The notes under the pieces are model-generated. The model made no database searches. It was not told the DNA's origin and worked only from the letters and a program-made list of their open reading frames with translations. Shown in pieces: positions 16,280 through 25,964 of a stretch of DNA of 64,000 nucleotides. A program made the translations under genes and the position numbers. This DNA comes from Lutibacter sp. B1 (lineage in GTDB: Bacteria; Bacteroidota; Bacteroidia; Flavobacteriales; Flavobacteriaceae), in NCBI RefSeq assembly GCF_012524075.1, contig NZ_JAAZUI010000017.1:1-64000 (forward strand), given 5' to 3'. Position 1 is the first letter of the stretch, and each line of letters starts with the position of its first letter.

Positions 16280-18907
16280 ATGAATTATAAAAAAATTGGT
16301 AAAATAGTAGCTGTATTTGTTTTAATTTTTATCATTTCACTTATTGCGGTACCATATCTTTTTAAAGATAAATTAAAAGAATTGGTTGTAACCAGTGTGA
16401 ATAATAATTTGAATGCACGTTTTGCTTTTGAAGATGTAGATTTAAGTTTGCTAAGCAGTTTTCCGCAAGCTTCATTAAAATTGAAGAATCTTTCTTTAAT
16501 TAACAATGCACCTTTTGAAAACGATACATTGGTTTTTGTGAAAAATTTAGATTTAGAAATGCCAATTTCGGCACTTTTTAAAGGTGAAAGTGAAACAATT
16601 GATATTACTGCAATTAGTATTGATGAAGCCTATATAAATATTATATCAAATAAAGAAGGAATAGCTAATTACGATATATTTAAATCTTCTGAAAATAAGG
16701 ATACTGATACTATAAATAACAGCGGATTTAATTTTGCTGTAAAAAAGTATGAAATAAAAAACAGCAATATAAAATATGAAGATGAAACATCTAATATGAT
16801 GTTGATTTTGAATGAGTTCAATCATTCAGGTTCTGGTGATTTATCGGCTGAACAATCAAAATTAGATACAAAATCTTCAACATTGATTTCATTTAAATAT
16901 GGAGAAACCAACTATTTTGAAAATAGTGAGTTGATTTTAGAAGCACTTTTTGGAATAGATTTAAAAACCAATACCTATTCTTTTCTTAAAAATGAAGCCA
17001 ACATTAGTGGATTGCCTTTAACTTTTGATGGGAATTTGGTTTTAGGTGAAAACGGTCAAGATATCAATATTAGTTTTAAAACGCCTTCATCATCATTTAA
17101 AAACTTTTTGGCGGTAATGCCAAAAGAGTACTCTAAAAATTTGGATAATGTTAAAACGGAAGGAGATTTTAAAGTAGAAGGAATTATAAAAGGATTTAAT
17201 AATGATGAAAGAATACCCAATATTGATATTAATATTGCTTCTAACAATGCTTCGTTTAAATATCCCGATTTACCTAAAGAAGTTAGAGATATAGTAATTA
17301 ATGCTACTGTCAAAAATGAAACAGGATTGCTAAAAAATACAGCAGTAAATATCAACGCATTTAATTTTAGAATTGATCAAGATGTTTTTAAATCTAACGG
17401 AACTGTAAAAAACATCACTATCAATCCTTTGATTAGCGCTAATTTAAATGGTGTAATTAATTTGGCCAATATCTCAAAAGCTTATCCAATTAAACAAGAG
17501 GAAGCTTTAGAAGGAATTTTAAAAATGGATGTTTCAACAGCGTTTGATATGGATGCTATTGAAAAAAGTAAGTACGAAAGAATTAAAAGCAGCGGTAATT
17601 TAACATTAAATAACTTTAATTATACGTCAAAAGAATTTTCAAATCCGGTTAAAATTAGTGCTGCAGCCGTTAATTTTACTCCGGAAGTTATTACGTTAAA
17701 ACAATTTAATGCAACTACCGGCAAAACGGATATCAATGCTACGGGTACCATAAATGATTTGATTGGCTTTGTAATTTCCGGTAAAGAATTAAAAGGAAAT
17801 TTCATTATAACATCCAACACTTTTTCTGTAAATGATTTTATGGCTGAAGCAGCAGTTGATACCACACAGGTAACAACTAAAAAAAGTGCCTTAAAAATAC
17901 CGGCATTTTTAAATTGCACAATTTCTGCTGATGCAAAAACTGTTTTATACGATAATTTGAAGCTTCAAAATGTAAAAGGAGTTTTAGTTATAAAAGATGA
18001 AAAAGTGGCACTTCAAAATGTTACATCTTCAGTATTTGGAGGAAGTTTGGCTTTTGCAGGGAATGTTTCTACCAAAGAAGCTACACCTACGTTTAAAATG
18101 GACGTTAAAATGGATGCTGTAGATATTTCCGATTCTTTTAACGGATTGGACTTGTTAACTGCATTGGCACCTATTTCTAATGTAATTAAAGGGAAATTAA
18201 ATACTACATTACAGTTCTCGGGGAATTTAAATGAAGAGTTTACACCAAATTTAAATAGTTTGTCCGGCAACGCATTTGCTCAAATACTAACACAAAATAT
18301 AAAACCTGAAAATGCACCATTGTTAAATGCACTTACAAGTCAGCTTCAATTTATAGATTTAGATAAACTAGATTTAAAAGATATAAAAACTCAATTTGAT
18401 TTTGAAGGCGGAAAAGTAAATGTAAAACCATTTCAGTTAAAATATAAAGATATTGATATTGCTATTAGCGGAAGTCATAATTTTGATAAAACAATGGGGT
18501 ATAAAGCTACTTTTATGGTTCCCGGGAAATATTTAGGAAGTGAAGTTACCGGTTTAATGGCAAAAATGAGCGACCAAGATGCGTCAAAAATAAAAGTGCC
18601 AATTACAGCTAATATAACAGGTAATTTTAGCAATCCAACCATAACTACAGATTATAAAAGTATGGTAAGTAATTTAGTTACTCAACTTGTAGAAAGTAAG
18701 TTGAAAAGTACAGGGCAAAATGCTTTATCAGGTTTGTTAAGTGGTGTTATAAAAGGAACTGATTCAACAAAAACTGGAGTGCCTAAAGTATTAGATTCTA
18801 CAAATACAACAATCACAAAGCCAAAAGAAGCTGTAAATAATGCTATAAAAGAAGGTTTAAAAGGGCTTTTAGGTGGTAAAAAGAAAAAGAAAGATACTAT
18901 AAACTAA
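16280..18907 (+). CDS. AsmA-like inner-membrane-anchored envelope protein
   Basis: 875 residues. One N-terminal membrane helix (IVAVFVLIFIISLIAVPYLF, residues 9-28), then the AsmA N-terminal signature (LKELVVTSVNNNLNARFAFEDV ... SFPQASLKLKNLSL) and a long beta-rich repeat region ending in the AsmA-like C-terminal domain (LNTTLQFSGNLNEEF, LSGNAFAQI, DIAISGSHNFDKTMGY). AsmA/TamB-like proteins form periplasmic beta-groove bridges that move lipids between the membranes. The C-terminus is Lys-rich (GGKKKKKDTIN). Transcribed alone, with its stop 2 bases from the end of the convergent carrier gene. Confidence 0.88.
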   Translation: MNYKKIGKIVAVFVLIFIISLIAVPYLFKDKLKELVVTSVNNNLNARFAFEDVDLSLLSSFPQASLKLKNLSLINNAPFENDTLVFVKNLDLEMPISALFKGESETIDITAISIDEAYINIISNKEGIANYDIFKSSENKDTDTINNSGFNFAVKKYEIKNSNIKYEDETSNMMLILNEFNHSGSGDLSAEQSKLDTKSSTLISFKYGETNYFENSELILEALFGIDLKTNTYSFLKNEANISGLPLTFDGNLVLGENGQDINISFKTPSSSFKNFLAVMPKEYSKNLDNVKTEGDFKVEGIIKGFNNDERIPNIDINIASNNASFKYPDLPKEVRDIVINATVKNETGLLKNTAVNINAFNFRIDQDVFKSNGTVKNITINPLISANLNGVINLANISKAYPIKQEEALEGILKMDVSTAFDMDAIEKSKYERIKSSGNLTLNNFNYTSKEFSNPVKISAAAVNFTPEVITLKQFNATTGKTDINATGTINDLIGFVISGKELKGNFIITSNTFSVNDFMAEAAVDTTQVTTKKSALKIPAFLNCTISADAKTVLYDNLKLQNVKGVLVIKDEKVALQNVTSSVFGGSLAFAGNVSTKEATPTFKMDVKMDAVDISDSFNGLDLLTALAPISNVIKGKLNTTLQFSGNLNEEFTPNLNSLSGNAFAQILTQNIKPENAPLLNALTSQLQFIDLDKLDLKDIKTQFDFEGGKVNVKPFQLKYKDIDIAISGSHNFDKTMGYKATFMVPGKYLGSEVTGLMAKMSDQDASKIKVPITANITGNFSNPTITTDYKSMVSNLVTQLVESKLKSTGQNALSGLLSGVIKGTDSTKTGVPKVLDSTNTTITKPKEAVNNAIKEGLKGLLGGKKKKKDTIN

Positions 18908-18908
18908 A

Positions 18909-21143
18909 CTATTTAATAAATTTAGAAGTTAATGTGTTAACAAATAGAATATTTCCTATACGGTCATAACCTTCAAAAATTTCGGTACTGTTATCAGGTT
19001 TAAGCATACTTTCTTGAAAACCAATTAGAGTTAAGTCGGCATCAGCAGAGTATTCATTAATTAATTCAATTCTGCTTTTGTTTTCATCAATAGGCAACAC
19101 CCTTATATTATTGGCAGATATTGGTAAACGACCACTTGAAGTAAGTTCAATTAAGTTTTTTTCTTCTTGTAATAACTCTTCTTTAGGGAAAGTTGCGTAA
19201 ATTTTGATTTCACCTTTTTTCCAATCAGGATGTCCCAAAATTATATAAGAAAGCAATATCATTAAGTTTGCATTTTCATAATCCTCTTTTCTAATCCATA
19301 CGTGAATATCTTTTTTAAATCCAAAACCTTTATCAGAACTTGCCAAAATACATAAATCGTATTTAGCGGTTTTTAAAACATTGAAATTATCTATAATACT
19401 TGTAAGCCATTCTTTTTCACCTTTTTTATACTCAAAAAGCATCATATTGTTAGGCTGACCGGAAATGCCCGGTTGTTGAATTGCCTGTACAATTGCTGCT
19501 GTATTTGAAGGGAAAATTAGCGTTTGTAAAAAAACGTTAGATTCACTTGTTGAAGCGTTTTTTATTAATTTTTCGAGTTTTAATTCGGCATTTTTCTTGG
19601 TTTCTTCAGAAAAATAATCTTTTTCAAAATGTATGTAAGTTCCAAATCCGTAACGGTACGATATCCATTTCATCATTTCCAAGGCACTGTAACGTTCAAA
19701 ACTGCTTTTAGAAAGGCATAGTAGAGCTGGGCGCCAAGCTTCTTCTGTTTTTTCTTTTTTTGTTTTTTGAAGAAATACTTGCATTGTTCGGCTTAGCTGA
19801 TAAATAACTCCTTGAAAAATAGTAGCCATACCGGTTTTATTATCGTTTTTAGTTGAGATGTAAAAATAAAGAGCAACCATTAAAGAGATTGCTGCAATAG
19901 CATAAGGTGTATTTATTTTAAACATTAAAAAAATACACATTACAGCACCTAAGAGAGATAAATACCATTTAGATTTAAAAGATGGACGGTAAGATGGATC
20001 TGCCGCAAAATGTTGCATAAAAGAAATTAAACATAAAGAACCATAGGTTACCATAAAAAACATAGAAATAATTTCAGCCACAGCATTTACATCTCCCATT
20101 AGCACAAATAATAATGCAATTACACTGGTAACAATGGTTGCGTTTCTGGGTTCATTATTATTTTTGGTTCCTTTAGAAACCCAAAAATTAACAAATCTAT
20201 TAGGGAAAACTTTATCTCCGGCAATTGCTTGTATAGTTCTGGGAGCTACCATAAATGAACCTATGGCAGAAGAAATTGTTGCAGCAGCCAAACCAATAGG
20301 TATAATAGGTCCCCAAATAGCTATTTTACTCATAATTAATTGATTGTTAACTAAATCTTCAACACTGGCAGAAGAAATAAGTTTATATGCAATAAATATG
20401 TAAATTATCATTCCAAGTATTGTTGCAGAAAGTGTGCCTAAAGGAATAGATTTTTTGGGATCACGTAAATCGCCAGAGAGTCCAACACCTGCTGTCATTC
20501 CTGTAAAAGCAGGAAAAATAATTGCAAAAACGTAAAAGAAACTTTTATCTGAAGCTACGCTGTTAAAAAGTTGTGAATTATCGAATGTTTCAGCAAAAGG
20601 AGTGTTTCCAAAAAAGAAAAACAGCAATGAAATGGCTAATATGGTAACAACTACATATAAAGCTTTTACACCTAAAACAGCACCTTTAGTTACCATCAAC
20701 CAAATTAATAATAATAAGGCGGGAATACTAAATAGGCGATTGTCATAAATTTCGTACCCAAATTCTGAAAGTACCCAAGGCTTTATAGCTTCAAAAGATT
20801 CGGCAAAAGCAATTACATAAAAAGCTACGCTAACGGCTTGTGATAAATATAAAGTAATACCTATAGCTGCGCCTATATTTAATCCGAAAGATCTCGATAT
20901 AATAAAATACTCGCCACCACCTTCTACTTTTTGATTTGTGGCAATTTCGGCCAAAGCCATAGCTGTTGGAATGGTTACTAAATGCCCAATTAAAATAATA
21001 GCTAATGTTCCAATAAAACCTACAGAGCCTACGGCAAAACCAAAACGTAAGAACATTATGGCTCCAAGTATTGTAGAAATAGCTGTTAAAAAAACAGGTA
21101 AAGTACCAAAGTTAGCTTTTGATGAAACCAGCGTTTTATTCAT
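18909..21143 (-). CDS. APC-superfamily carrier of the cation-chloride cotransporter type
   Basis: 744 residues. Twelve membrane helices fill residues 15-440: the first carries the unwound-helix signature GAIMFLRFGFAVGSVGF, close to the ILRMGWVVG-type motif of the SLC12 Na-K-Cl family, and FPAFTGMTAGVGLSGDLRDPKKSIPLGT is the conserved SLC12 helix-6 segment. Residues 450-744 form a cytoplasmic domain resembling the SLC12 C-terminal domain (WRPALLCLSKSS, DLCILASSDKGF, ADLTLIGF). It probably moves inorganic ions (K+, Na+, Cl-) or amino acids; the helix-6 region favours the former. Lies alone. Confidence 0.82.
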   Translation of the reverse strand: MNKTLVSSKANFGTLPVFLTAISTILGAIMFLRFGFAVGSVGFIGTLAIILIGHLVTIPTAMALAEIATNQKVEGGGEYFIISRSFGLNIGAAIGITLYLSQAVSVAFYVIAFAESFEAIKPWVLSEFGYEIYDNRLFSIPALLLLIWLMVTKGAVLGVKALYVVVTILAISLLFFFFGNTPFAETFDNSQLFNSVASDKSFFYVFAIIFPAFTGMTAGVGLSGDLRDPKKSIPLGTLSATILGMIIYIFIAYKLISSASVEDLVNNQLIMSKIAIWGPIIPIGLAAATISSAIGSFMVAPRTIQAIAGDKVFPNRFVNFWVSKGTKNNNEPRNATIVTSVIALLFVLMGDVNAVAEIISMFFMVTYGSLCLISFMQHFAADPSYRPSFKSKWYLSLLGAVMCIFLMFKINTPYAIAAISLMVALYFYISTKNDNKTGMATIFQGVIYQLSRTMQVFLQKTKKEKTEEAWRPALLCLSKSSFERYSALEMMKWISYRYGFGTYIHFEKDYFSEETKKNAELKLEKLIKNASTSESNVFLQTLIFPSNTAAIVQAIQQPGISGQPNNMMLFEYKKGEKEWLTSIIDNFNVLKTAKYDLCILASSDKGFGFKKDIHVWIRKEDYENANLMILLSYIILGHPDWKKGEIKIYATFPKEELLQEEKNLIELTSSGRLPISANNIRVLPIDENKSRIELINEYSADADLTLIGFQESMLKPDNSTEIFEGYDRIGNILFVNTLTSKFIK

Positions 21144-21362
21144 TTATAAATGGGTGAATTAATTTATTAAAAGTAAGAACTTTAATGGTAGAAAAAAAAT
21201 AAAAGCAAAATTGAATTTGATGGTATTAAATAATATATAATATCGTGATTGTACATTACCTCTTTGAAAAAGGGAGATGTTGAAGAAAAGGAGGTTCATT
21301 AGTTAGAAGCTAATTGGGTAATGGAATAAATAAGTAAAATCTTTAATTAGGCTTGTTGCTAA

Positions 21363-21695
21363 TTATTTGTTAGAAGTATTTTTTAAATAGTTTTCTTTTG
21401 GAATATTTTTAAAAAAATAAGCTACATCTAAATCGCCTTTTGGGCTATAATTAACTAATATGGTTCCTTTGCATTCGCTTTTAGTTTTAATTACATAGAG
21501 TATTGATGAATCAGAAGGATCACTCATGCCTTCAAATCTATTTTCGGCAACTATAAAAATATCTTCAGGAACAAATTCTTCTTTAGTAGATATATTTATT
21601 AATTTGTTGTTTTCATATCTAAAATTATGAGTATAACCTTGTTTTTCATATTTTTTAATATAGTCTATTTCGTGTTTTGAAAATTCATTTTTCAT
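21363..21695 (-). CDS. Small conserved protein of unknown function
   Basis: 110 residues, cytoplasmic, no signal. The core GYTHNFRYENNKLI ... EEFVPEDIFIVAENRFEGMSDPSDSSILYVIKT resembles a small Bacteroidota family whose members are often mislabelled as phosphoribosylpyrophosphate synthetase; nothing here supports that activity (no PRPP-binding loop). Function unknown. Sits at the edge of the stress island but without its shared promoter element. Confidence 0.65.
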   Translation of the reverse strand: MKNEFSKHEIDYIKKYEKQGYTHNFRYENNKLINISTKEEFVPEDIFIVAENRFEGMSDPSDSSILYVIKTKSECKGTILVNYSPKGDLDVAYFFKNIPKENYLKNTSNK

Positions 21696-21810
21696 AATTA
21701 TAAATTATTACTTTGTTAGTAATCTTAAAATTAAGAGTAATAAAAATGTACTAAGAATTTTTAAGCAATTGATATTTTTATTACCCTAAATTTATTTGTT
21801 GATTTTAACT

Positions 21811-21978
21811 TTATAGTTTACTCTTAAATCTTCCTGAAAATAAAGAGAGTACAAATAGTACTAGAAATATAAAGAATAAAATTTTAGCAATACTGGCAGC
21901 TCCGGCAGCAATTCCTCCAAAGCCAAATATACCGGCAACTATTGCAAGTATAATAAATGTGACAGTCCAACGTAACAT
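21811..21978 (-). CDS. DUF1328 family small membrane protein
   Basis: 55 residues: [19 protein letters not shown], then [19 protein letters not shown] and a short basic tail SGRFKSKL. Two membrane helices separated by a Gly/Ala-rich turn are characteristic of DUF1328 (YtjA-like) proteins, small stress-associated membrane proteins of unknown function. The stop is at 21811-21813. Its upstream region carries one of the four shared 57-bp promoter elements (22036-22092), tying it to the PA2169, GH3 and YtxH/Dps genes. Confidence 0.87.
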   Translation of the reverse strand: MLRWTVTFIILAIVAGIFGFGGIAAGAASIAKILFFIFLVLFVLSLFSGRFKSKL

Positions 21979-22035
21979 AATATATAGTTTTTAGTTAATA
22001 AATATTTAATTTCTGTTTATCAGAATTTTATAGTG

Positions 22036-22092
22036 TAAATATCTAAATAATTAATAAGGTTTGTTAACGCTATAAATTTGAATATTAACTCA
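22036..22092 (-). promoter_or_regulatory. Stress promoter element, copy 1 (DUF1328 gene)
   Basis: Read on the minus strand: TGAGTTAATATT (22092-22081), second half-site GTTAAC (22068-22063) starting exactly 21 bases after the GTTAAT of the first, then -7-like GATATTTA (22043-22036) beginning 25 bases after the start of the second half-site. About 57 bases upstream of the start codon. Confidence 0.65.
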
Positions 22093-22133
22093 TTAGGAAT
22101 AGTATCAATTTTATAAATTGATTTTTTTGGATA

Positions 22134-22162
22134 AAAAAAGGGTGCTATTAGCACCCTTTTTT
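22134..22162 (-). terminator. Bidirectional intrinsic terminator of the PA2169-type gene
   Basis: GGGTGCT (22140-22146) pairs with AGCACCC (22150-22156), flanked by A- and T-runs on both sides. It ends the leftward transcript of the gene at 22195-22641. Confidence 0.9.
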
Positions 22163-22194
22163 ATTTCATATTTCAAAGCGTATTTCCCATTTAA

Positions 22195-22641
22195 TTATGC
22201 TAAATCTTTTAACCCTGATATTGTAGATAAACCGCTTTCAATAGTGTTTCTTTGAGATTCTAAGATGTTTTTTGTACTCAAAGGCATTTCATCACTAATA
22301 ACATCATTGTATTCAGCAATTGCGGCTTTTTCTCCTCTAATAGCTTCTTTTAACATAGCTTCTTCATCATTTGATGAAAAGAGAGATTTTATATCCATCC
22401 ATGCACGATGTGTATCTCCTTTTAAACTACCACCTTTATCTATTTCTTGGCCAAAAGCTATTAGCTCAGATTTTAGTTCTCTTCCAAAATTAGAACGCTC
22501 TTCAGATTTTTGTTTAAAATATAATTTCAATCCTGAATTACTTACATTTTCTGCCGCTTTTTTATAACCTTTTTCGGCATCATATGTTTTTTCTAATAAA
22601 GCATTTAATTTGTCTCCCATTTTTTTAGTGTATGTTTTCAT
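22195..22641 (-). CDS. PA2169-type four-helix-bundle protein (DUF2383)
   Basis: 148 residues, all helical and without a signal. The pattern NALLEKTYDAEKGYKKAAENV, KLYFKQKSEERSNFGREL, GDTHRAWMDIKSL and AAIAEYNDVIS matches the ferritin-like DUF2383/PA2169 family, where conserved Glu and His residues lie on a four-helix bundle. Such proteins are stress induced; the activity is not known. It carries copy 2 of the shared stress promoter element, about 84 bases upstream, and its own terminator. Confidence 0.87.
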   Translation of the reverse strand: MKTYTKKMGDKLNALLEKTYDAEKGYKKAAENVSNSGLKLYFKQKSEERSNFGRELKSELIAFGQEIDKGGSLKGDTHRAWMDIKSLFSSNDEEAMLKEAIRGEKAAIAEYNDVISDEMPLSTKNILESQRNTIESGLSTISGLKDLA

Positions 22642-22724
22642 AATTTTAATTTTTTATAATTAGAAGTATTTTTTTTAGATGTTTACTTTTTAACATCAAT
22701 TTTATTTGTCTAAATTTTATACAA

Positions 22725-22781
22725 CAAACATACTATGTACATAAAGGTTAGATTAGTTCAAATGGTGTAAATATTAACTCA
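22725..22781 (-). promoter_or_regulatory. Stress promoter element, copy 2 (PA2169-type gene)
   Basis: Minus strand: TGAGTTAATATT (22781-22770), second half-site ACTAAT (22757-22752) exactly 21 bases after GTTAAT, and a perfect -7 element TATGTTTG (22732-22725) 25 bases after the start of the second half-site. Confidence 0.75.
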
Positions 22782-22950
22782 TTTAAACCAGAGTAGGTTT
22801 TTTCCAATTTTATTAAAATAAAAGTATGAGCTTGTTTTAATTTAAAGGAATATTTACTGGAAAAACAACAGATTGTTACCTGTTAATTAATAGCTGTTTT
22901 TTTAAAAAATATTAAAATATGATATGCTAAGAAAGTTAAACAAAAAAAAC

Positions 22951-22958
22951 TATCTTTG
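22951..22958 (+). promoter_or_regulatory. -7 element for the AraC/receiver/kinase operon
   Basis: TATCTTTG matches TAnnTTTG, 35 bases before the start of the AraC-type gene. Confidence 0.5.
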
Positions 22959-22992
22959 ATAAAATCACCACAATAAAAAATGGCTACTTTCA

Positions 22993-23544
22993 ATGAAATT
23001 ATATTTAAATTATGACATTAATGTTGTTTATAAAGCTGTACTTAAAGAGCAGTTAGATAAAACAGATATTCAGTATGAGCTTAACGGAATAGGAGAAGTA
23101 AATTTGCTTAAAAATATTGATTCAAATGAATTAAAAACCCTTAGTGATCAGTTAGAAAAATATGGAATAACAATTATAGAAGATTATAAAAGTCAGTTGG
23201 TTCAGCGAATTAAAGATTCTGTAACTGAAATGATTTATAATGAAGAGTATGAAGAAAAATCTTATAAGGTATCGGTATATTTATCAGAAAAATTAAATTA
23301 TTCATATACCTATTTATCAAACTTGTTTTCAGAAGTAACCTATACGTCAATAGAAAATTTTATAATTCTAAAACGGATAGATTATGTAAAAAGTTTAATT
23401 ATTAATGATGAACTAACACTTACAGAAATAGCTTATAAATTAAATTATAGCAGTGTAGCTCATTTATCGGCACAGTTTAAAAAAACTACAGGCTTAACAC
23501 CAACAGTTTTTCAAAAAATAATTACTAGAAGGAAAAAAGAATAG
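22993..23544 (+). CDS. AraC-family transcriptional regulator, short form
   Basis: 183 residues. The N-terminal 75 residues form a small alpha/beta domain (MKLYLNYDINVVYKAVLKEQL ... YGITIIEDYK) unlike the cupin of classical AraC. The C-terminal half is the double helix-turn-helix domain: SYTYLSNLFSEVT as first recognition region, FIILKRIDYVKSLIINDELTLTEIA as linker helix, NYSSVAHLSAQFKKTTGLTPTVFQ as second. Short proteins of this kind occur widely in Flavobacteria in stress islands. It is followed after 24 bases by a receiver protein and a histidine kinase. AraC proteins commonly bind direct half-sites 21 bp apart, exactly the spacing of the four promoter elements around this gene. Confidence 0.87.
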   Translation: MKLYLNYDINVVYKAVLKEQLDKTDIQYELNGIGEVNLLKNIDSNELKTLSDQLEKYGITIIEDYKSQLVQRIKDSVTEMIYNEEYEEKSYKVSVYLSEKLNYSYTYLSNLFSEVTYTSIENFIILKRIDYVKSLIINDELTLTEIAYKLNYSSVAHLSAQFKKTTGLTPTVFQKIITRRKKE

Positions 23545-23568
23545 TTTTAATAACTAATATTTATTTTA

Positions 23569-24015
23569 ATGAATTTGGAAATATTACAAATAGCACTAGT
23601 TGATGATGATGAAGATGATAGATTTCTTTTTAAAGAAGCTATTGAGGATATAGAAATGAACACAAACTTATCTCTTTTTAAAAATGGGAAAGAGTTTTTA
23701 GATTATATTTTTAAACCTGATATTATTTTACCTGAATTGGTTTTTTTAGATCTGAATATGCCGGTTATTAATGGAATACAATGTCTTACGGAAATTAGGA
23801 AGAATAATGATTTAAGTGCTTTGTCCGTAGCTATATATTCCACATCTTCATCAGACAAAGATATTGAAGATACATTTGTAAAAGGGGCAAATATATATAT
23901 TAAAAAGCCAAACGATTTTAATAAGCTTAAAAACGTATTAGAAAAGGTATTAAAAATAAATTGGCAATATTTTACATCAGGTTTAAATAAAGAAAATTTT
24001 TTGCTAAAAATTTAA
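23569..24015 (+). CDS. Single-domain response regulator
   Basis: CheY-like receiver of 148 residues without an output domain. Acidic pocket VDDDEDD (11-17), phospho-acceptor Asp61 in VFLDLNMPVING, Ser in YSTSSS and Lys in IKKPNDF. Single-domain receivers of this subfamily usually relay phosphate from hybrid or PAS kinases. Lies between an AraC regulator and a histidine kinase gene (18 bases before the latter) and is probably the kinase's partner. Confidence 0.92.
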   Translation: MNLEILQIALVDDDEDDRFLFKEAIEDIEMNTNLSLFKNGKEFLDYIFKPDIILPELVFLDLNMPVINGIQCLTEIRKNNDLSALSVAIYSTSSSDKDIEDTFVKGANIYIKKPNDFNKLKNVLEKVLKINWQYFTSGLNKENFLLKI

Positions 24016-24033
24016 TATATAAAATTAGTGTAG

Positions 24034-25761
24034 ATGTTAAATTTTATTTCAAACTTAAAAAGAACTTATTTAGTAGCATTTATTGTAGCCATAGTTTTAA
24101 TATTGCTTTCGGGTTATTTATTAAACAGGCAAATACATAAACTTAATAAATCGGCCGATTTGGTTTCTCAAACTGTTGAAGTTAAAGAAGAAATCCAAAA
24201 ACTATACACATCATTAGTGTTGGTTGAGTCTGCAGAATTAAGCTATAGCATTACTAAGGATACTTTACAATTACAAACACTTCATAATTTAAAACGGAAA
24301 AGTGAAGCATCTTTAAATGAATTGATAAAAACTACAAGTAACCATTCATTTCAACAAGAAAGATTGTTATCTGTTTCAAAACTTAAAGATAGTCTTTTTA
24401 ATAGTTTGCAAGTTGTTAATGAGCGATTAGATGATGAAAGGATTGGCTCTCGTTGGGTGCAAAAAGAGATGCAAAAGATTTCTGATCTACTTGATGATAT
24501 TCAACTGCTTAAAGATAGGTTATTGTTAGAAGAGGACTTGTTATTAGTACAAAGAATGGAAGCATACCTTTTAGAAACAAGAACTACTCCTATAGTTTCT
24601 TTACTAATGGTTTTAATATCAATAAGTATCTTTTTATTAGCATTCAAAAAAATAAACGATTCTAGAAAAGAATTAGAAGAAACCCAATTATTATTACAAA
24701 ATATTTTTAAAAGTACAGAGAATGTAATTAGCCATTTTGAAGCTGTGCGAGACGAAGAAGATAAAATTGTAGACTTTAAAATACGTTTTACCAATGAGCA
24801 GATAAAAAATATATATGGAGATACTGCTAAAAATATTGTAGGAAAACCAATTTCAAAAATTTATCCGGTATTATTTGAAAATGGTGTATTTGATTTATTA
24901 GTAGAATGTGTTGATAAAAATATACCTCAACATTATGAGCGTGACTTTAATTTTATAGGAGAACGAAAGTGGTTTTATAATACTGCCCGAAAAATTAATG
25001 ATGGTGTTACAATTGCATCTACAGATGTAACTTATCAAAAGAAAGCAGAACAAAAATTAGCACAAAAGAACAAAGTTTTAAAACGATCAAATGCTGAATT
25101 AGAGTCTTTTAACCGTGTTGCAAGTCATGATTTGCAAGAACCTTTACGCAAAATACAATTATTTATTTCTCGTTTATACGATTCTGAAATAGATTCATTG
25201 ACAGAAAAAGGTAAACTGTATTTAGATAAAGTAAGTAGTTCAGCCAATAGAATGCAATCTCTTATTCAACACTTGCTTTTGTACTCTAGAATTACCAAAG
25301 GAAATCAAAAATTTTCACCAACCAATCTTAATGAAGTATTAGAAAAAGTACAAGAAGATTTAGCTGAACAAATTATAGATACTAACGCAAAAATAACAAT
25401 AGAAACATTGCCATTGGTAAAAGGTGTTTCATTTCAGTTAGAGCAACTTTTTAATAATGTGATTAATAATTCTATTAAATATCGTAAACAAGATGTTCAA
25501 CTAACAATAGAAATTTCATCAAAACGAATCAATAAAAAATTTGTTGAAATTTATGTTAAAGATAATGGTATTGGTTTTAGTCAAGAACATGCAAGTAAAA
25601 TTTTTGAACTGTTTCAACGATTACATCAAAACGAAGAATATTCAGGTACAGGTATTGGTTTAGCTATCTGTAAAAAAATAGCAGAAACACATAATGGTAG
25701 TATTTCAGCAAAAAGTGAACCGGATGTTGGAACGGTTATCACAATAAAATTACCTGTATAA
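24034..25761 (+). CDS. CHASE3-PAS sensor histidine kinase
   Basis: 575 residues. Membrane helix 1 at 12-30, periplasmic helical CHASE3-like sensor (31-185, VEVKEEIQKLYTSLVLVESAELSYSI split across helices), membrane helix 2 near 190-207, PAS domain (about 225-345), then HisKA with phospho-acceptor His in VASHDLQEPLRKIQLF and a HATPase domain (N-box NNVINNSIKYR, KDNGIGF, GTGIGLAICKKI). The SHDLQEPLR form is typical of phytochrome-like kinases that work with single-domain receivers, here the one encoded just upstream. The signal is unknown. Confidence 0.93.
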   Translation: MLNFISNLKRTYLVAFIVAIVLILLSGYLLNRQIHKLNKSADLVSQTVEVKEEIQKLYTSLVLVESAELSYSITKDTLQLQTLHNLKRKSEASLNELIKTTSNHSFQQERLLSVSKLKDSLFNSLQVVNERLDDERIGSRWVQKEMQKISDLLDDIQLLKDRLLLEEDLLLVQRMEAYLLETRTTPIVSLLMVLISISIFLLAFKKINDSRKELEETQLLLQNIFKSTENVISHFEAVRDEEDKIVDFKIRFTNEQIKNIYGDTAKNIVGKPISKIYPVLFENGVFDLLVECVDKNIPQHYERDFNFIGERKWFYNTARKINDGVTIASTDVTYQKKAEQKLAQKNKVLKRSNAELESFNRVASHDLQEPLRKIQLFISRLYDSEIDSLTEKGKLYLDKVSSSANRMQSLIQHLLLYSRITKGNQKFSPTNLNEVLEKVQEDLAEQIIDTNAKITIETLPLVKGVSFQLEQLFNNVINNSIKYRKQDVQLTIEISSKRINKKFVEIYVKDNGIGFSQEHASKIFELFQRLHQNEEYSGTGIGLAICKKIAETHNGSISAKSEPDVGTVITIKLPV

Positions 25762-25964
25762 ACTTTATTTCTTATAAAATTTATTACTTCTAATGTAATT
25801 CAAAAATAGCATAATGCAATTTTTGTATTTATGCTTTCCACATTTTTTTAGTTAAATAATGAAATTATATAACACAATCAAAAAGTTGTATAACACAAAA
25901 ACTACTGTGTTTTTTCACCTTTGTAATGTTAAATAAAAGATTATTAACTATAAAAATAACGATT

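Larger units (their letters stand above)
22642..22992. other. Divergent regulatory interval
   Basis: About 350 bases between the leftward PA2169-type gene and the rightward AraC regulator gene. It holds the stress promoter element copy 2 (22725-22781) and a -7 element for the AraC gene (22951-22958). No other gene or RNA is evident. Confidence 0.7.

Noticed and set aside
21363-21695. Phosphoribosylpyrophosphate synthetase
   Set aside because: Similar small proteins carry that label, but at 110 residues it has no PRPP-binding loop or catalytic domain.
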